Source: Oxyruncus cristatus (lineage: Eukaryota; Chordata; Aves; Passeriformes; Cotingidae). From it: a DNA stretch of 64,000 nt. Position numbers and translations under genes: made by a program. Shown here piece after piece: positions 1-12,300 of the stretch. Every line of letters begins with the position of its first letter. Position 1 is the first letter of the stretch. The notes under the pieces are model-generated. The model worked only from the letters and a program-made list of their open reading frames with translations, was not told where the DNA came from and searched no databases. The stretch is from assembly GCA_013399855.1 (NCBI GenBank), contig VXAY01006800.1, positions 1,092,578 through 1,156,577 of the forward strand, given 5' to 3'.

Positions 1-135
1 TGTGTTGACCACCAGGGAAACTGTCATTCCTGTGGCAGGATTCATGGTGGAGCAGACTGGCTATGAGAAAGAAATTTTACGGAACGCTGTGGGGAATAAG
101 GATGGACAAGGAAAGTTGTAAATAGAAACTAAAGA

Positions 136-156
136 AAAACAAACAAACAAACAAAC
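136..156. repeat. (AAAC)n simple repeat
   Basis: About five consecutive AAAC units in an A-rich context. An ordinary microsatellite. Confidence 0.85.
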
Positions 157-3100
157 ATCTTAAAAATGCTTTAATCATCCTAACACTGCTTTCCAAACCT
201 AATGTTATTTTAGTTCTTCCACATGCCATACTGAAAGCTTCATTGTTGCAGATAGCAACAAGCAGTCACTGAATACAAAAAAAACCCTTTTTTTTCCTTC
301 CAATTTTAAGTAATTTGTATCTGACTCATTTTTTTATTGAAAATAATTCATGTTATACATTTCAGCTCTTGCCCTGTATTTTTATATGTTTTTCTTCAAA
401 TGACCATTTAAATTGAGTTTAGTTGGACCTCTTTATGTGATTCTAGTATTTTATTTATCTAGACACAATGAATCTTACATTAAAAAAGGCAGAGACTGCA
501 GACACAGAAGATGTTATGAACTCCAGATAGAATACACACACTCTGACTTGCAACAAATTATCATTTTCATGAGTTTTAAGAATAGAGCTTTAAGATTTTC
601 CTGAGCTTTGGCACATCCACAGTGATTTTCCTCAGTGGAAGTGATCTAGCGGAGATATTTTGTGTACTATGTCTTAATTTTGAAGACTTTAGGTCATACT
701 GTATGAATCTACATATGGAAAGTTATAGCTGCAGAGCAGCCAAATGTTATGGCTGATCACTTGAGATTTTCTAATACTAGTTAATCTCCTGGAAACACCA
801 TTATAGCATGACTTACTGAATCTTCAAAGCATCTTGTTGACAGTCTTGACAACTATCGATGATGAAGTTTTCAGGAAAGGGCTGTTTCCAGTATCTGGTA
901 CATCGTGGCCCTGGTTCTGTCCATTACATGTCTATGTTACTTCAATAATGTGTTTTTAAAACACGCTGTCCCTGTAAGTGTTGCACATTTAGAAGTATAT
1001 ACAGCAATAGGTTAAAAGTGCCCTTCAGGATGCTCACTCTTTGTGTTAGAAAAACTATCATGTACTCTGAGCCACACACTCTGTGTTCCTTCTCACTCAA
1101 TGTATTCTGTCTCTGTGAGAGGATGTCATGGTCTGTCCACTCAATTCAATGCAGCTAATTGCTTTTAATGAAAGCAGTTTTTTTAGCTCCAAAGGTAGAG
1201 GGTTTAGCTCTAGTTTCAAGAGAAAATGGTGTGTGGAAAAATAATTCAGAAGCCTGAAGAAGAGAGAGAAAGGTATGAGTTAGCAAGAAATTGAAGTTTA
1301 AGACTTAAAGCTTGGGTAGGAACAAGGAAAAATGGGAGCATTAAAAAAAAAAAAAATTGTGCCTGGGACATAAGGAAGTAGAGAAGGGTTAAGTGAATAA
1401 AGGAGTAGGACTTAGAAATTGTATTAAAAACCTGAATGACATCAAATAATGATAGCAATGTAAGAGATCTTAAAAATTAGCATAGTCTGGAGATTACTGT
1501 TAGAAAAGTAATCAAAAGGCTGATTCAGGGATCCAACCCATGAAGCTGTGATGAGATCTGAGCACAGATCAGATGAATCTGAGCCCATTCAGTCAAACCA
1601 CTAATTCCTCTTGGAGTCTGAGCTGAATTTGGAATAAGCTCCAAACCTCAAGTTGTTCGTTTTGGTTCCAAAATAAGATCTGGCAACTCTCAACAGGAAA
1701 GGATTTATTTTCTTCATTAACCCCAACCAGAGAAAAGTCAAATGTGAGGACAGAGTGAGAGGATATTGAAGGAGAGTTGGTCAATAGAAAAACACAAAAC
1801 AATTTAGTAGAAACTGCAAGTAGAAAGGGTCAAAATGAGAAAACTCTATGGGAACCTGGGCAGTAACACACCACTAAATTATGAATGAAGAGAGAGGAGA
1901 AAATATTATGCTAAAGAAACTGAACTTCCTGCGCTTTTAAGTTGTGGTCATAGCAAAATCTGGACTTACTAAATAGGTTGCACTTGCCTTGTAGGGTTCC
2001 ACGACATAAATTAAATGACACATGTAGTATGCCACTCTAAAATGTGAAATTGTTGTAGAATGAGAATTTGAACAATGAGAAACAGCTTCCTCTTCCACTT
2101 GAAATTTCCTCTGCAAAAAGGCCTCAAGATTTTTTTTGACAGTGACACATAAATAGACCAAAGAGTCATAATTGAAGTTTTTTGTTTCATAAACTTCAGT
2201 AGCTTCATAAATGCGAAATTTGTAAGTAGGGTTAAGGAAGAATTATACATTATGATTTTATTTACAGAAATACCAATATCATTACCTAAAGGACCAAAAG
2301 AATTTTCCCCTGATAACATCAAAGAAGTGGATCTTCAAAGAGAAAGAATTCTTCCTATCTCTAGTAAAACTGAGGAAATCCCAATTCTTAGCTAGGAGAG
2401 TTATGCCAATTTAAAATAGTGAGGAACTGGTCATTCATTTCTCTTTCCTTTTGCAGCTCTCTGTCCTGTAAGAATTACAGAAAGAGTATTACTGTTGAGA
2501 AATACATAAACCTTAGTTAAGTATGTATTTTGTGACATTTAACTAAGCTTGTGGAAGACCCACCTTGTAACATAATAGTAAAAATGACTTCTTGCTCTGC
2601 ATTTGCCATCCATAAATCTCTAACCACCTTCCTGGAGGACAGTATCATTGCCTTTTGACAGGTGGTGAGACTAAGGAGTAATAAAATAAAGCAAGTTACC
2701 CAAGATCACCACAAAATAACAACAGCTTCCACTGCTTGTCCAGTTCAGAAATCATATCAGAAAAACATACAGGGGCAGGGCTGCAGGGGTGATCTGAAGC
2801 ATTTCTGTCTGCAATATTATTTCTGCAAATTTGTGGTGGAGGAAGAAGATGGTATGTGTAAGCTTGGACTGACAGAAAAGGCTCTGCTCCTCTATGCAGA
2901 TTAGACCCATCCTATTAGCCTGGATTTCAGCCACTTTCACAGAAAAGAAATGTGTTTAACAGGGGCTACTGAAGGAGGAAGAGTGGGAGGATTAGATGCA
3001 TGAATCCTAAACCATACTAACCTGCTTTGTATACTTTTTCACTCTGAAAGCTGAGCTTTGGGATTCTTGATGCAACTGGTTTGTGGCAAGAGCTGAGCAA

Positions 3101-5199
3101 CTGACGTTTATCAGCGCTGCTGAGAAGCCCAGTAATAAGTCACTACAGAAATATTTATTACCTACCAGTAACCACTGGTAATTGCTGAAAAAACAACCTG
3201 AAATACACGTCTATGCTCTCGCTGGAACAACTCACCATGATGTAATTCCCTAAGCACCTCCACTAGGAGATAGTAGTAAAAACTTATGAACATGTTCTCC
3301 CTGTTAACATTCTTTCCTTCTCTCTTTAATATAGCCAGAAAAAAAAATATCAGTGTGTACCCATAAATTCACTAAAAAACAAAATTAGTTGCTCTAATTG
3401 GGTGCAGCACTGCAGAAAGACATTTTAGAAAGTACTGTAATCTGTAAGGGCACTGCAGTTTTTTCACCTTAAGGTGTTTAATTCACAGATATTTTCCTCA
3501 TTTTGTGTTTAAAGGCATTAACACAGAAATAGACTCGGTTCTGCAACTGCTGTCATTGTTGAGCTGATAGAGAAGCTTCTGATAAAATAATACTAAGTTC
3601 CTGTTTTGGGTAACATTTACCTGGTATTTGGGAAAGCTCTGAACAAATTGATACGCCTTTTGCAGTAGTAAGAAATGACAAAACTTGAGATTCTGTGAGA
3701 TGCTGTGAGCCACTGTCACAATTCTCCACTGCCACAAGTGAAGCCACACTGTGCCTGCACCACACAGCTCTACCTTCCAGCCCCATTCAGGATGGGGAGC
3801 AAAGACACCTCCAGGTTCAACACTGACAAACTATCAGACCAGACAAGATTTGGGCAAAATCACAGCAGCAGAGCCTGGTCTGTTACCTCTCATGGCAAAC
3901 TGTTCACCTAACAGGGCAAGAAGGCTTTAATTACCATTCCTCCTCCCCCTTCCTTTCCCCCCCACAGCACACTCAGCAATTCCCAACTCATCTGGCTAGT
4001 TTCAAACCCATATTTACACCAACTGGTTAGTTTTGTTCTATTAGCTCTCAGACCATTTAAACCATCTGTTTTTCCTCTAGCATGTCCTAGACCCCTGACC
4101 TGAGTGATCTCTCCATTTGAAGTTCATCCATGTCTGAAGTAACTGTTTTTAGAGGTGACAATCCCAATTTCACTCACTGGAGTGGGCACGGTCCCAGATC
4201 ATGCAGTGTGGTTACATGATGCCTGTGCATCTTCTCCCCTCCACCACCTCCTGCCACATTTGAGCCAGAATTATAAAGTCCTTGCTACACACAGCGCACC
4301 GATAGGAAATATTCATATTTTATAGCCACAAGAAAAATCTTGAGTTCTAGTGCACTTTATATCTCCTACATTATTTAACTAGCTACAAAAAATTGTGATA
4401 TTTTTTCCAGGAACAGTCTCACAACAGAGAGTGCCTGGATTTGATTTCTAGGGATTCTCGCTAAAATTGTTATGTGACATCATCTCAGGTCCTCACCCAG
4501 AAACCGGGGAAAATATATTGCCCTGTCTGGGTGTTCAGAATAAGAAGTAGTTCCTCATTTAAAAACAATACGTTTACATAAAGGGAGTTAAACGAACAGA
4601 GTTTTATCGGGGGAGAGACCTTCTAAAACATTACCTTGGGAAACTTAAGTAACTAACAGAAGGTGAGACTGCCATCCCCAAGGCCCAGCCCTGGCCCTGA
4701 ACTCTTGCTACAGCAGCGAGGGGTGGTCAAGGTTATGGGCACTGTCCTCCCCCCTTCGGTTGCATCCAATACACACAACTCATTATCCAGGCTCAAAATC
4801 CGATTTGAGGGCAGTTTAAATCTTCTGGCCCAAGTCAGAGGCAATCAGTTTGTACTGGTGTGTGGGCTGTATGGGATCCTAAAAGACAGGTTAATGCATC
4901 ACAGGTAGCTTAGGAGAGGGCAAGGGGTGTGATGAGTTGTTCTGGCAGTGTTGAAATCTGCCCCCCAGCATCATATTTTTCCTCCATTACAGCTTTCTGC
5001 ATCCTTCTCCCCACTAATTCATTGCTTCTGAAAAAACACACAGCTTTGTTGGATGTAGATGCACTCATTCAGTGTGTAACCTGAAATTCAAGGACTACTG
5101 GACGGAGCTTGATCTAACACACACACAGATGTGGCAGAGGGATGTGTCATGCAGGCTTCTCCACCACTGGTTTCAGGGAGTGACCACCAAGCCTGGAAG

Positions 5200-5238
5200 G
5201 TTGGCCCTGCTCTCTTAAGAGTTGGCCTTGCTCTCTTA
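5200..5238. repeat. Short tandem duplication, period 21 bp
   Basis: An 18-base segment at 5200-5217 recurs at 5221-5238 with a single C/T difference. This is a local slippage-type duplication with no evident function. Confidence 0.75.
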
Positions 5239-8200
5239 CCTTCTGTGAGTTTTTCTACCCATGCCCAAATTAAAGACCAGGCTTCTCTTGCCAGAGAGGA
5301 GGTGTCAATGTAATCCATACGATGACAACTGCTCCAGGTGAGTCCTATGATTCCGCAGCCAACTCACTGAGCCTCTTCCCATTACCACACCATCTTCTCT
5401 TGCCTTCTCATTACAGCCACATTTTACCACAATTTTGCTGCCAGAGAACCATTCTCCCTTGCAATACCATTGCCTAATGGGGTAGTCCTCACAATTTCTT
5501 GAGAATTTTTAGATAGATATCAGTGACATCATATGGGAAATATTGACTTAATATTAGTTTCTTTGAACAAGACACTTGAATCATTTAGTTTGCAGTGAAG
5601 CAGCCACAACCTGAACTGTTTCACTAAAGGGAGGCTAGGGACCTAGTTTTTAAATACATTTCGTTCTTTTTTTTTTTTATTCTACCTATATTTTTATGAA
5701 GAAGGCATTTTCTACATCTTGTAACTCAGGTAAATCTCAATATAATTATATGTGAAGGGAAAGTCATTTTCTAGCCCAGGAGAAAATCAAAATGGGAAAA
5801 TCAAAGGCTTTTTTGCCAAAAAGAAAAAAGTGAGAATATTTCCATACAAGGTCACAGTTACCTAAATAAATCACAGCCAGCTTCACACTCCAGACTGTAT
5901 TTATATTTTGAGCCAGGGAACATCTGTTTAATAGTGGGTGGTCATGTAACAGTTCCATAGACAACAGAGCCATCTGAACACTCTTGGAGACATTAGGAAG
6001 GGACTTATCCTGAAGTCAGTGAGTTGTAAATGGGAGGAGAGTAGGCCCCACTACTCTGGAAGGTTCTCTTCTCAGAAGCCAAGTAAAACTACATACCAGG
6101 AACTACATGGCAAAAGACAGATTGCCCAGGAAAATTTTTATTTTAAGTGTAAAGCACAAGTAAGAACCCCACAGTAGTTCCTCAATAATAGCTACAGGGT
6201 TTTTTTCACGAAGATATGAGAAAAACTCAAAATATATCAACAACTTCTCAAGGTAGCATAGTGCTGTCTCCTAGTGTCTCCCAATGGATGAATGAGGAGC
6301 ACAGGGGAGGCAAAAACCCTGAAAGTTTTTACCTCTACCTTATACAGGTCAATCACCTTGGTAAAGAATTAGCACAGACACTGAACACTTTTGGACGTGG
6401 AGCTTTCTGAAAGCACAGACATTACTAGAGCTAAACACTAATATTCTTCTCATTCTGTTGCCAGCAGTCTGCTGCCACTTGTAGACTCATGATTTCACTG
6501 ACTATTGAGCGACCATCGGGCAACTATATCTCCCTTTTGTCTTTTGTGCACACACTCTGACCCTTTCCACAGCACCCAAGAAACCAAGGAAACAATCCTC
6601 AGCATCCAGTGTGCTGAATGAGATGCCACAGTGAACAGAAGAGGGAATCATTGTTGAACACCTCCTTCTGTGTATCTGAGGTGATTTGTTTATTTTTCAG
6701 ATTATGTATCTTCTTTCATTCAGTTATTTCCCTGAAAGTGCAGGTCCACTGATTCCACTTCAGAAGGTCAGAGAGGGCAGGGGAAGGGCAGAAATTATGC
6801 CTGTAACAGAGCTGCCTTCCACTCAAAAATATTTCTGTTGAAACCCTCTTCTGGTATTTAAATATTCTGATCCTTGATCCAGTCCTTTCTCATACTGCAG
6901 GGACCAAATCCATCTCTGCATCCTGTCACAGATGGTCAATGTATTTTTCATTAAACTGTCTTTGATTAAACAGTCTGTGGTAAACAGAAAAAGTGACATT
7001 TTCCATCACTGTTACCTGAGGTGAGGCTCAGCTACAAGACTAAACAGTGTAGCTTTCCCATGCTAAATCTGAGCCAGGGAATCCTTTCCCATCTCACCAA
7101 AAGTGCAGACATTTAAAACACTAAATTCCAGCTTGCCTGTTGCTATTAGCCCGACTGTGGCATTGTGGGTTATAATCCTTCTCATTGCCTTGAAAATTGG
7201 AAATTCACTTTGTACACAGGTACTCTACCAGAAGTCTAACAAAATGCTTCAAGATTGAAGATGAGCCCTTCACTTTTCAAAAATGCCAAAACTGTAGGCA
7301 TGGAAAGGGCAACAAACTGTTCAGTGTTGTGAGGCCTGAAACATTCTGCTACTGCCAGACTCAAAATTGAAGACTTGATGAGCTTTAGATGTAGATTTCT
7401 CCTAACTTTAGGTGCAGGCGACTCTCATATATGCATTTTAAACCTCATTAATCTGTAACTCTTGCTTAATTTCTTTTGTGTGACTAAGAAACTTGATTGA
7501 GAGAAGAACATGCCAACAATCTACCTTCTTAACCTGGGGGAGTAATGAAAACATACGCACTTGTGAAACAATTCTAGGATGTGGGGGAAAAAAAAAAAAC
7601 TTTACTAAGAAAAGAAAAATATTTTCCCATTTTTTATGTTTCCTTTGCTGTTTCAGTTACCTGGATATGAATGGACCTTATTGAAAAATTAATAACAAGA
7701 GCTTAGATGGGAAATATCCATAGGATTTTGTATATAAACTGTTCTTGTCTAAAGGTCCTGATAAAACAGCTGGTAGATATTAAGGACCAGCATTCCCCAT
7801 ACACAATAAATAAGTACTATAGTATCCTACATTGGTATCCTAAAATACTGTACTAGTATTGTTTTAGGTTGCATGATGATAATCTCAGTTCCTATAAAAC
7901 ATCATAATTATGCTGATCAATGCTGATTTAAACCAGTTGTGGATCAGACATGAGAGAGGTGGATTTACCTTAGTTAACTCAAATTGGAAATGCCACAATA
8001 ATCAACAGGCATAGGATGTGATTCACTTGACCTCTTTTGGATACCTCCATAGGCTCAGTCTAGCTGCCTTCTAGCAGTGCCTGTTTCTCACCACGGGCTG
8101 TGAAGGCATCCCAGAGTGATCAGCTCACATGCAGACATCTCCATTGTGGGATGTTTCACTGTTAGTGGAAAAAAATAAAGTAGAGATTCACTGAGGGAAT

Positions 8201-8817
8201 TGTATCAGACTCATCATTTCTGAGTAGAAGTCCAGCAAAAAATGGGTAAGCATTATTTAAGTTCTACTTAAACCTCAAAGTAGACAGCCGGTGCACACAT
8301 GATCTCACACATGGGAGCTCTGCACTTGAGATAATTTCAGTATTGTACAAGTAGCCCTTCTCCCCTGTCTGCATAGGAGTTTAACGTGTACTATTACAAA
8401 CCATTGTTGTGATAACAGGGATTCTCCAACCATCTGCTGTGGCCAAGTTTCAATAACCTGGGAGAGGCCACATGAGAAAATCACCCCTGACATATACTGG
8501 TGCGGTTATATCGGGGCTGATTTTGGCCCTATGTATGTCAGACAGAAGTTTGTAATAAGGTTTTCTTGTTCACTTCTCTGACAATCTGCTTCAACCATTC
8601 TCAGAAATAACTGCTAACGGCAGATTCACTCCCACTGTTCAGCTTCTCTTTTTCTTTTAAACTGAACCAGACGTGAGAGACAATGTAAAACCCTCAAAGT
8701 AACTCTAATCCATTTCCAAAAGATGCTTCAGACTGTACGGTAGCCTGGGATCCTGTTTTGAATAAACCCATGCTCATGCTCTTTGAAACTGAGTATTTCT
8801 AATGTAAGTGCCTGCAA

Positions 8818-8836
8818 GGAGGAGGAGGAGGAGGGG
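8818..8836. repeat. (GGA)n simple repeat
   Basis: A purine run of GGA units, ending in GGGGAG, lies at the left edge of the candidate conserved element that follows. Confidence 0.85.
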
Positions 8837-9210
8837 AGCGAGGCTCATTAATAATCATGATCAGGGTTTCAGTATTGTTGCATAACCCGGCCAATTTGAT
8901 CATCCGCTGTGCTTTATCAGGTTTGTTTTATTGCAGTCTGCTTGTGTCTGTGTCGTTCCCATTTTGGGGAGCTTTAGTTCCTGGGAGCTTTCATGCTATC
9001 CCCACTTCCAAGCACTGTAAAGCGGCGGCCTGCTGTTTTAATCACGCCTCTCTTTCTCCAATGTTGTTTGCGCCCTGGTACAACCCATCTGCCTCGAATC
9101 GAGTGCTCCACTGGGGCTGCACACATCTGCCAGCCAGACTACCTTCGTACACAATTACTCAATCCACCGTAAGGCTCTTTAATAGGAAACAAGTGTGACA
9201 ACGGCAAACC
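8820..9210. promoter_or_regulatory. Candidate conserved non-coding element (putative enhancer)
   Basis: What is seen: a roughly 390-bp segment of mixed composition in otherwise AT-rich DNA, free of recognisable transposon sequence. It holds more than ten CpG dinucleotides, whereas CpG is rare in the flanks. Motif-like words include CATTAATAATCATGATCA near 8845, the GATCATCC and CAATTTGATC region near 8893, GCGGCGG near 9022, an odd-centred palindrome CTCGAATCGAG near 9094, and ACAATTACTCAAT near 9150. Retained CpGs, TAAT cores and balanced composition are typical of developmental enhancers in vertebrate gene deserts. One + frame is open for 113 codons (8857-9198) but resembles no protein I know, and open frames of this size arise by chance in low-stop segments. 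It could instead be an unrecognised exon. I cannot name the target gene. Confidence 0.45.
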
Positions 9211-9283
9211 CTTTTTTCTCTCACTCTCCCTCTCTCTTTCCCTCTCTCCCCCTCTCCTTTTTATTTTTTTTTTCTTCTTTCAG
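9211..9283 (+). other. Long pyrimidine tract ending in CAG; splice-acceptor-like
   Basis: About 70 bases of almost uninterrupted C and T, finishing in TTCTTCTTTCAG. On the + strand this has the form of a strong polypyrimidine tract plus 3' splice site. If used, the downstream exon would start at 9284, and the nearest donor-like CAG/GT is at 9332-9336, giving a 51-base exon. It is equally well explained as a CT-rich low-complexity repeat. No branch point or coding frame confirms splicing. Confidence 0.3.
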
Positions 9284-9339
9284 CCACACAGTCAAACTGC
9301 CCTAATAGAGATGAAGCTTGATAGATCCACCCAGGTGTA

Positions 9340-12300
9340 GGTGAAATGGTAGAGCCTCAAGCGTAATAGATGCCGTGCTCTTGTGCTGAAGTTCAGCCCC
9401 GTGTCCTGAAGGGTTGTCTAGCAGCACAGAGATGGGTTGCTCTTTGCACAGTTAAAAAGTCACTGTGCTTCCTCCAGCTCACATGTATGACTAATTTAGA
9501 AAGCAACCTGGATCTAGGTGAGCGCTGCAGAACTGTCTCTTCGCTTCAGTGCATGGACAAAGCACAGCACACAGTAAGTGGAAAATTTGTATTTACTTAT
9601 TTTACTTGGGAATTAATTAACTGTGTTTACTTTTGAGGGAATCCTCTACAGGCTGGTGCAGAAATGAAGCAGAATAATGTTTGCATGCAGATCCCTTGCG
9701 TATATCTTCCTGTTTCATTTTACGCTGTGCCCTTGTCCTGCCACTTCAGCCTGATTTCTCAGACCATACAGCTGGTCTGAAGCAACTTTCTTATCTAAAA
9801 CTTGAGCTATTTAATTATATCGGTAACACATGGGTCCGTTTCTCTATTAAGGCATGTGTCTGTACAATATATGATTGCTAAGCAAAAGTAGGGTTTAATC
9901 ACTTTTATTAAAAACTGTATAAATTAAAATCTTTAAATTAAGAAAGTAAAACACTTTAAATCTCCCTTTTTCTTTTTCCTTTTTTTTGAGGTGAGGGGAT
10001 TGAGGAGGGAAAGGAGGAAGCAAGAATCAGAAATGTTAGGTATTAAAAAGGGAAGTCATTTAATGTGAAAAAGAAAGCTGCATTATTTTGGTAAACAAAC
10101 CATTAATTGAAATATACTGAGAATGTTGCCAAACTATAAACTAACAAACTGTATCAACTACAGTGATAGAAAAGCTTGAAACAAGAAAAGAGGGTTTCTT
10201 GTCTAAAATGCAAGAAGCATATTAGAACCAGATGTACAGAATCTCAACTTTGAATACTCAGTCTTTCATGCTTGGTTTAAAGCAGCCTTAAAATTGCCTT
10301 TACTTTGCATTTACAACTTTGTATTCACTGTTAAACTGCACTTGAACTTGGAGTCAAGATTTGATCTTAGTACACACATATTATTTGAGCCTTCTACCAG
10401 AGATTTACTTTGCTATTGGGAGTCTATTTACTACTGTACCGTATATCCTGAAGGACATTAACAAGCTTTCTGTGACGGACTTTCAGGTGGAATGCCAACC
10501 CGTGTAAAAGAATGTGTCCATTGCATATACAAAATGTTCTGTCTGAGAAATAAACACATGCAGTATAAAAGGAATCTGCCGGCATCTCAAGTAGATGATG
10601 ACACAGTGTAAGAATTCATACAAGAAGTATGTCTGAATTTATTTTCTGGAGGATCCAATGAGATGACACTTCTCACTTTAGACTTAATTTATTCTGAACC
10701 ATTACCCAGGTTGGAGGCTGTTGTCAACACTGGAAGTGGAACAAATGAGTCTGCACAGTTATGTCTATAAAACGTTTTCAGTAGTCTTCCTTTCTGCAGA
10801 AGAGTTATTTTCTTTGCTCTTGGACAGACAAGTATATGTGGTTCTTTTAATTAGCCATGGCTTTAGGCTGCTACAGTTATCCTTTGTGCATGATAGCCAT
10901 TAGCCTGATGCCGCTGCTGCAAAACATCCAGTCTGTTAACACTACACTTCTAAATATGGCAATTTAAAAGGGATGAAGTTGAAAGTTTGGGAAAGTAAAA
11001 CAAGCATCTCAGAAGAAATATTAAGACCTGTAGTTGCTGGCATCAGACAGTGGTCAACGTCTACCCCCTACAGGGAGAGAATCTAATTTCATTGTGTCTC
11101 CCCTCGTGCATGAACACTGGAGCAGTTCACTTCTCACACTTGAGTAGTGGAGTTATTCTCTGGCTCCACTAAATGCCCCGTAATGGTAAGGTCAGGCTGT
11201 GATTAATAGAAAGTCATTTGCAAAGAACTAATGAATAGCATAACTAATAAATAGCAGTAGGCCTTTTCTCTCTCTTAAATTTAACCCAGTGTAAAAGGGC
11301 TTTTAGACTTTCAAGCCATAGTCAGCTGGGATTTTTTTCCCGAAGTGCATGTTCACAAGACATTCCTGCTTACCTTAATTCAGTTGCATAATGTATGTAT
11401 CTTGAATACAACTTTGCCACAATCCATACGTAATACCAGTGTAAAACATGGCCCTAGATATCATTGTATAGCTATAAGGTTAAGCTACAACCAAATACAA
11501 GTGAGGTGACAGAGTTATGGGACACATTGTTTGTGTCATGTTCACACCTATTCTAACAAATTTTGAGTGGCACTTCATTCTTTGCTTTCAATACAACCCA
11601 TTCCTTTGTAAGGCATTTAGGGATAGGAGCAAAGAAGGATGATGCTAGTACCAAGTTAAAAGTTTCTGTTTACACAAACACACCTGACAAAATTCATCCC
11701 AGTTTTGTAGTTAGTTAAATTCAAGAAAATTAAAAAGGTGTCATGTGTTTTGATATTACATACTGTGAAACTATTGTGCTTTAATGTAATTTTTTAATTC
11801 CAATGTTATGCATTTGCATGTAAGTTACAGTATCATCTACTACTCTGTAGTGCATTTTTGCAACAGGTCAACTTTCAAATATTTTAAATAAGATCATGTG
11901 ATACCTTTTCTTCCCATTTGTTTTTTGTGACTGTGGGTTTTGAGTGTGTGCAATGTAAGCACCTAATCTAATTCTTGTCTCTCTTTATTGTCTTTCTTAT
12001 ATACACATACACATATACACACCTCCACTCACAAGAAATGCTACATCCTATCCTTTCTCCTCATTTGGAAATGGAGCTTTGGGTCTTTCAAGATCTCTCA
12101 TGATGGCTTCAGTGCCTAAAGTAATTTCAACATGAAAAAAATATGGCATTTCCATATTATAAAGCCTAACCCTGACCTCAGGTACAACTCCTGAATGTAA
12201 GTTTTGGGTTTATGCATAAACTTGATTGTCATTACCCTTACTCAGATAAGAGCAAGAAGCAGTATGTTGAGCAACAAGGTTTATTTCTGATATTAATTAG

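Larger units (their letters stand above)
1..8815. other. Non-coding AT-rich DNA, no gene recognised
   Basis: All open frames here are 103 codons or shorter, mostly overlap equally open frames on the other strand, and show no domain I recognise. The sequence is AT-rich with short A and T homopolymers, an (AAAC)n run at 136-156 and a small 21-bp tandem duplication near 5.2 kb. The part between about 4.65 and 5.35 kb is less AT-rich than its surroundings, but I see no exon structure or repeat family in it. Likely intergenic or intronic; undetected diverged repeats are possible. Confidence 0.6.

Noticed and set aside
8857..9198. 113-codon + open frame as a small protein
   Set aside because: The peptide is rich in Ser, Leu, Pro and Cys with no recognisable family, and the segment is better explained as a conserved non-coding element. 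Kept only as a point to test.
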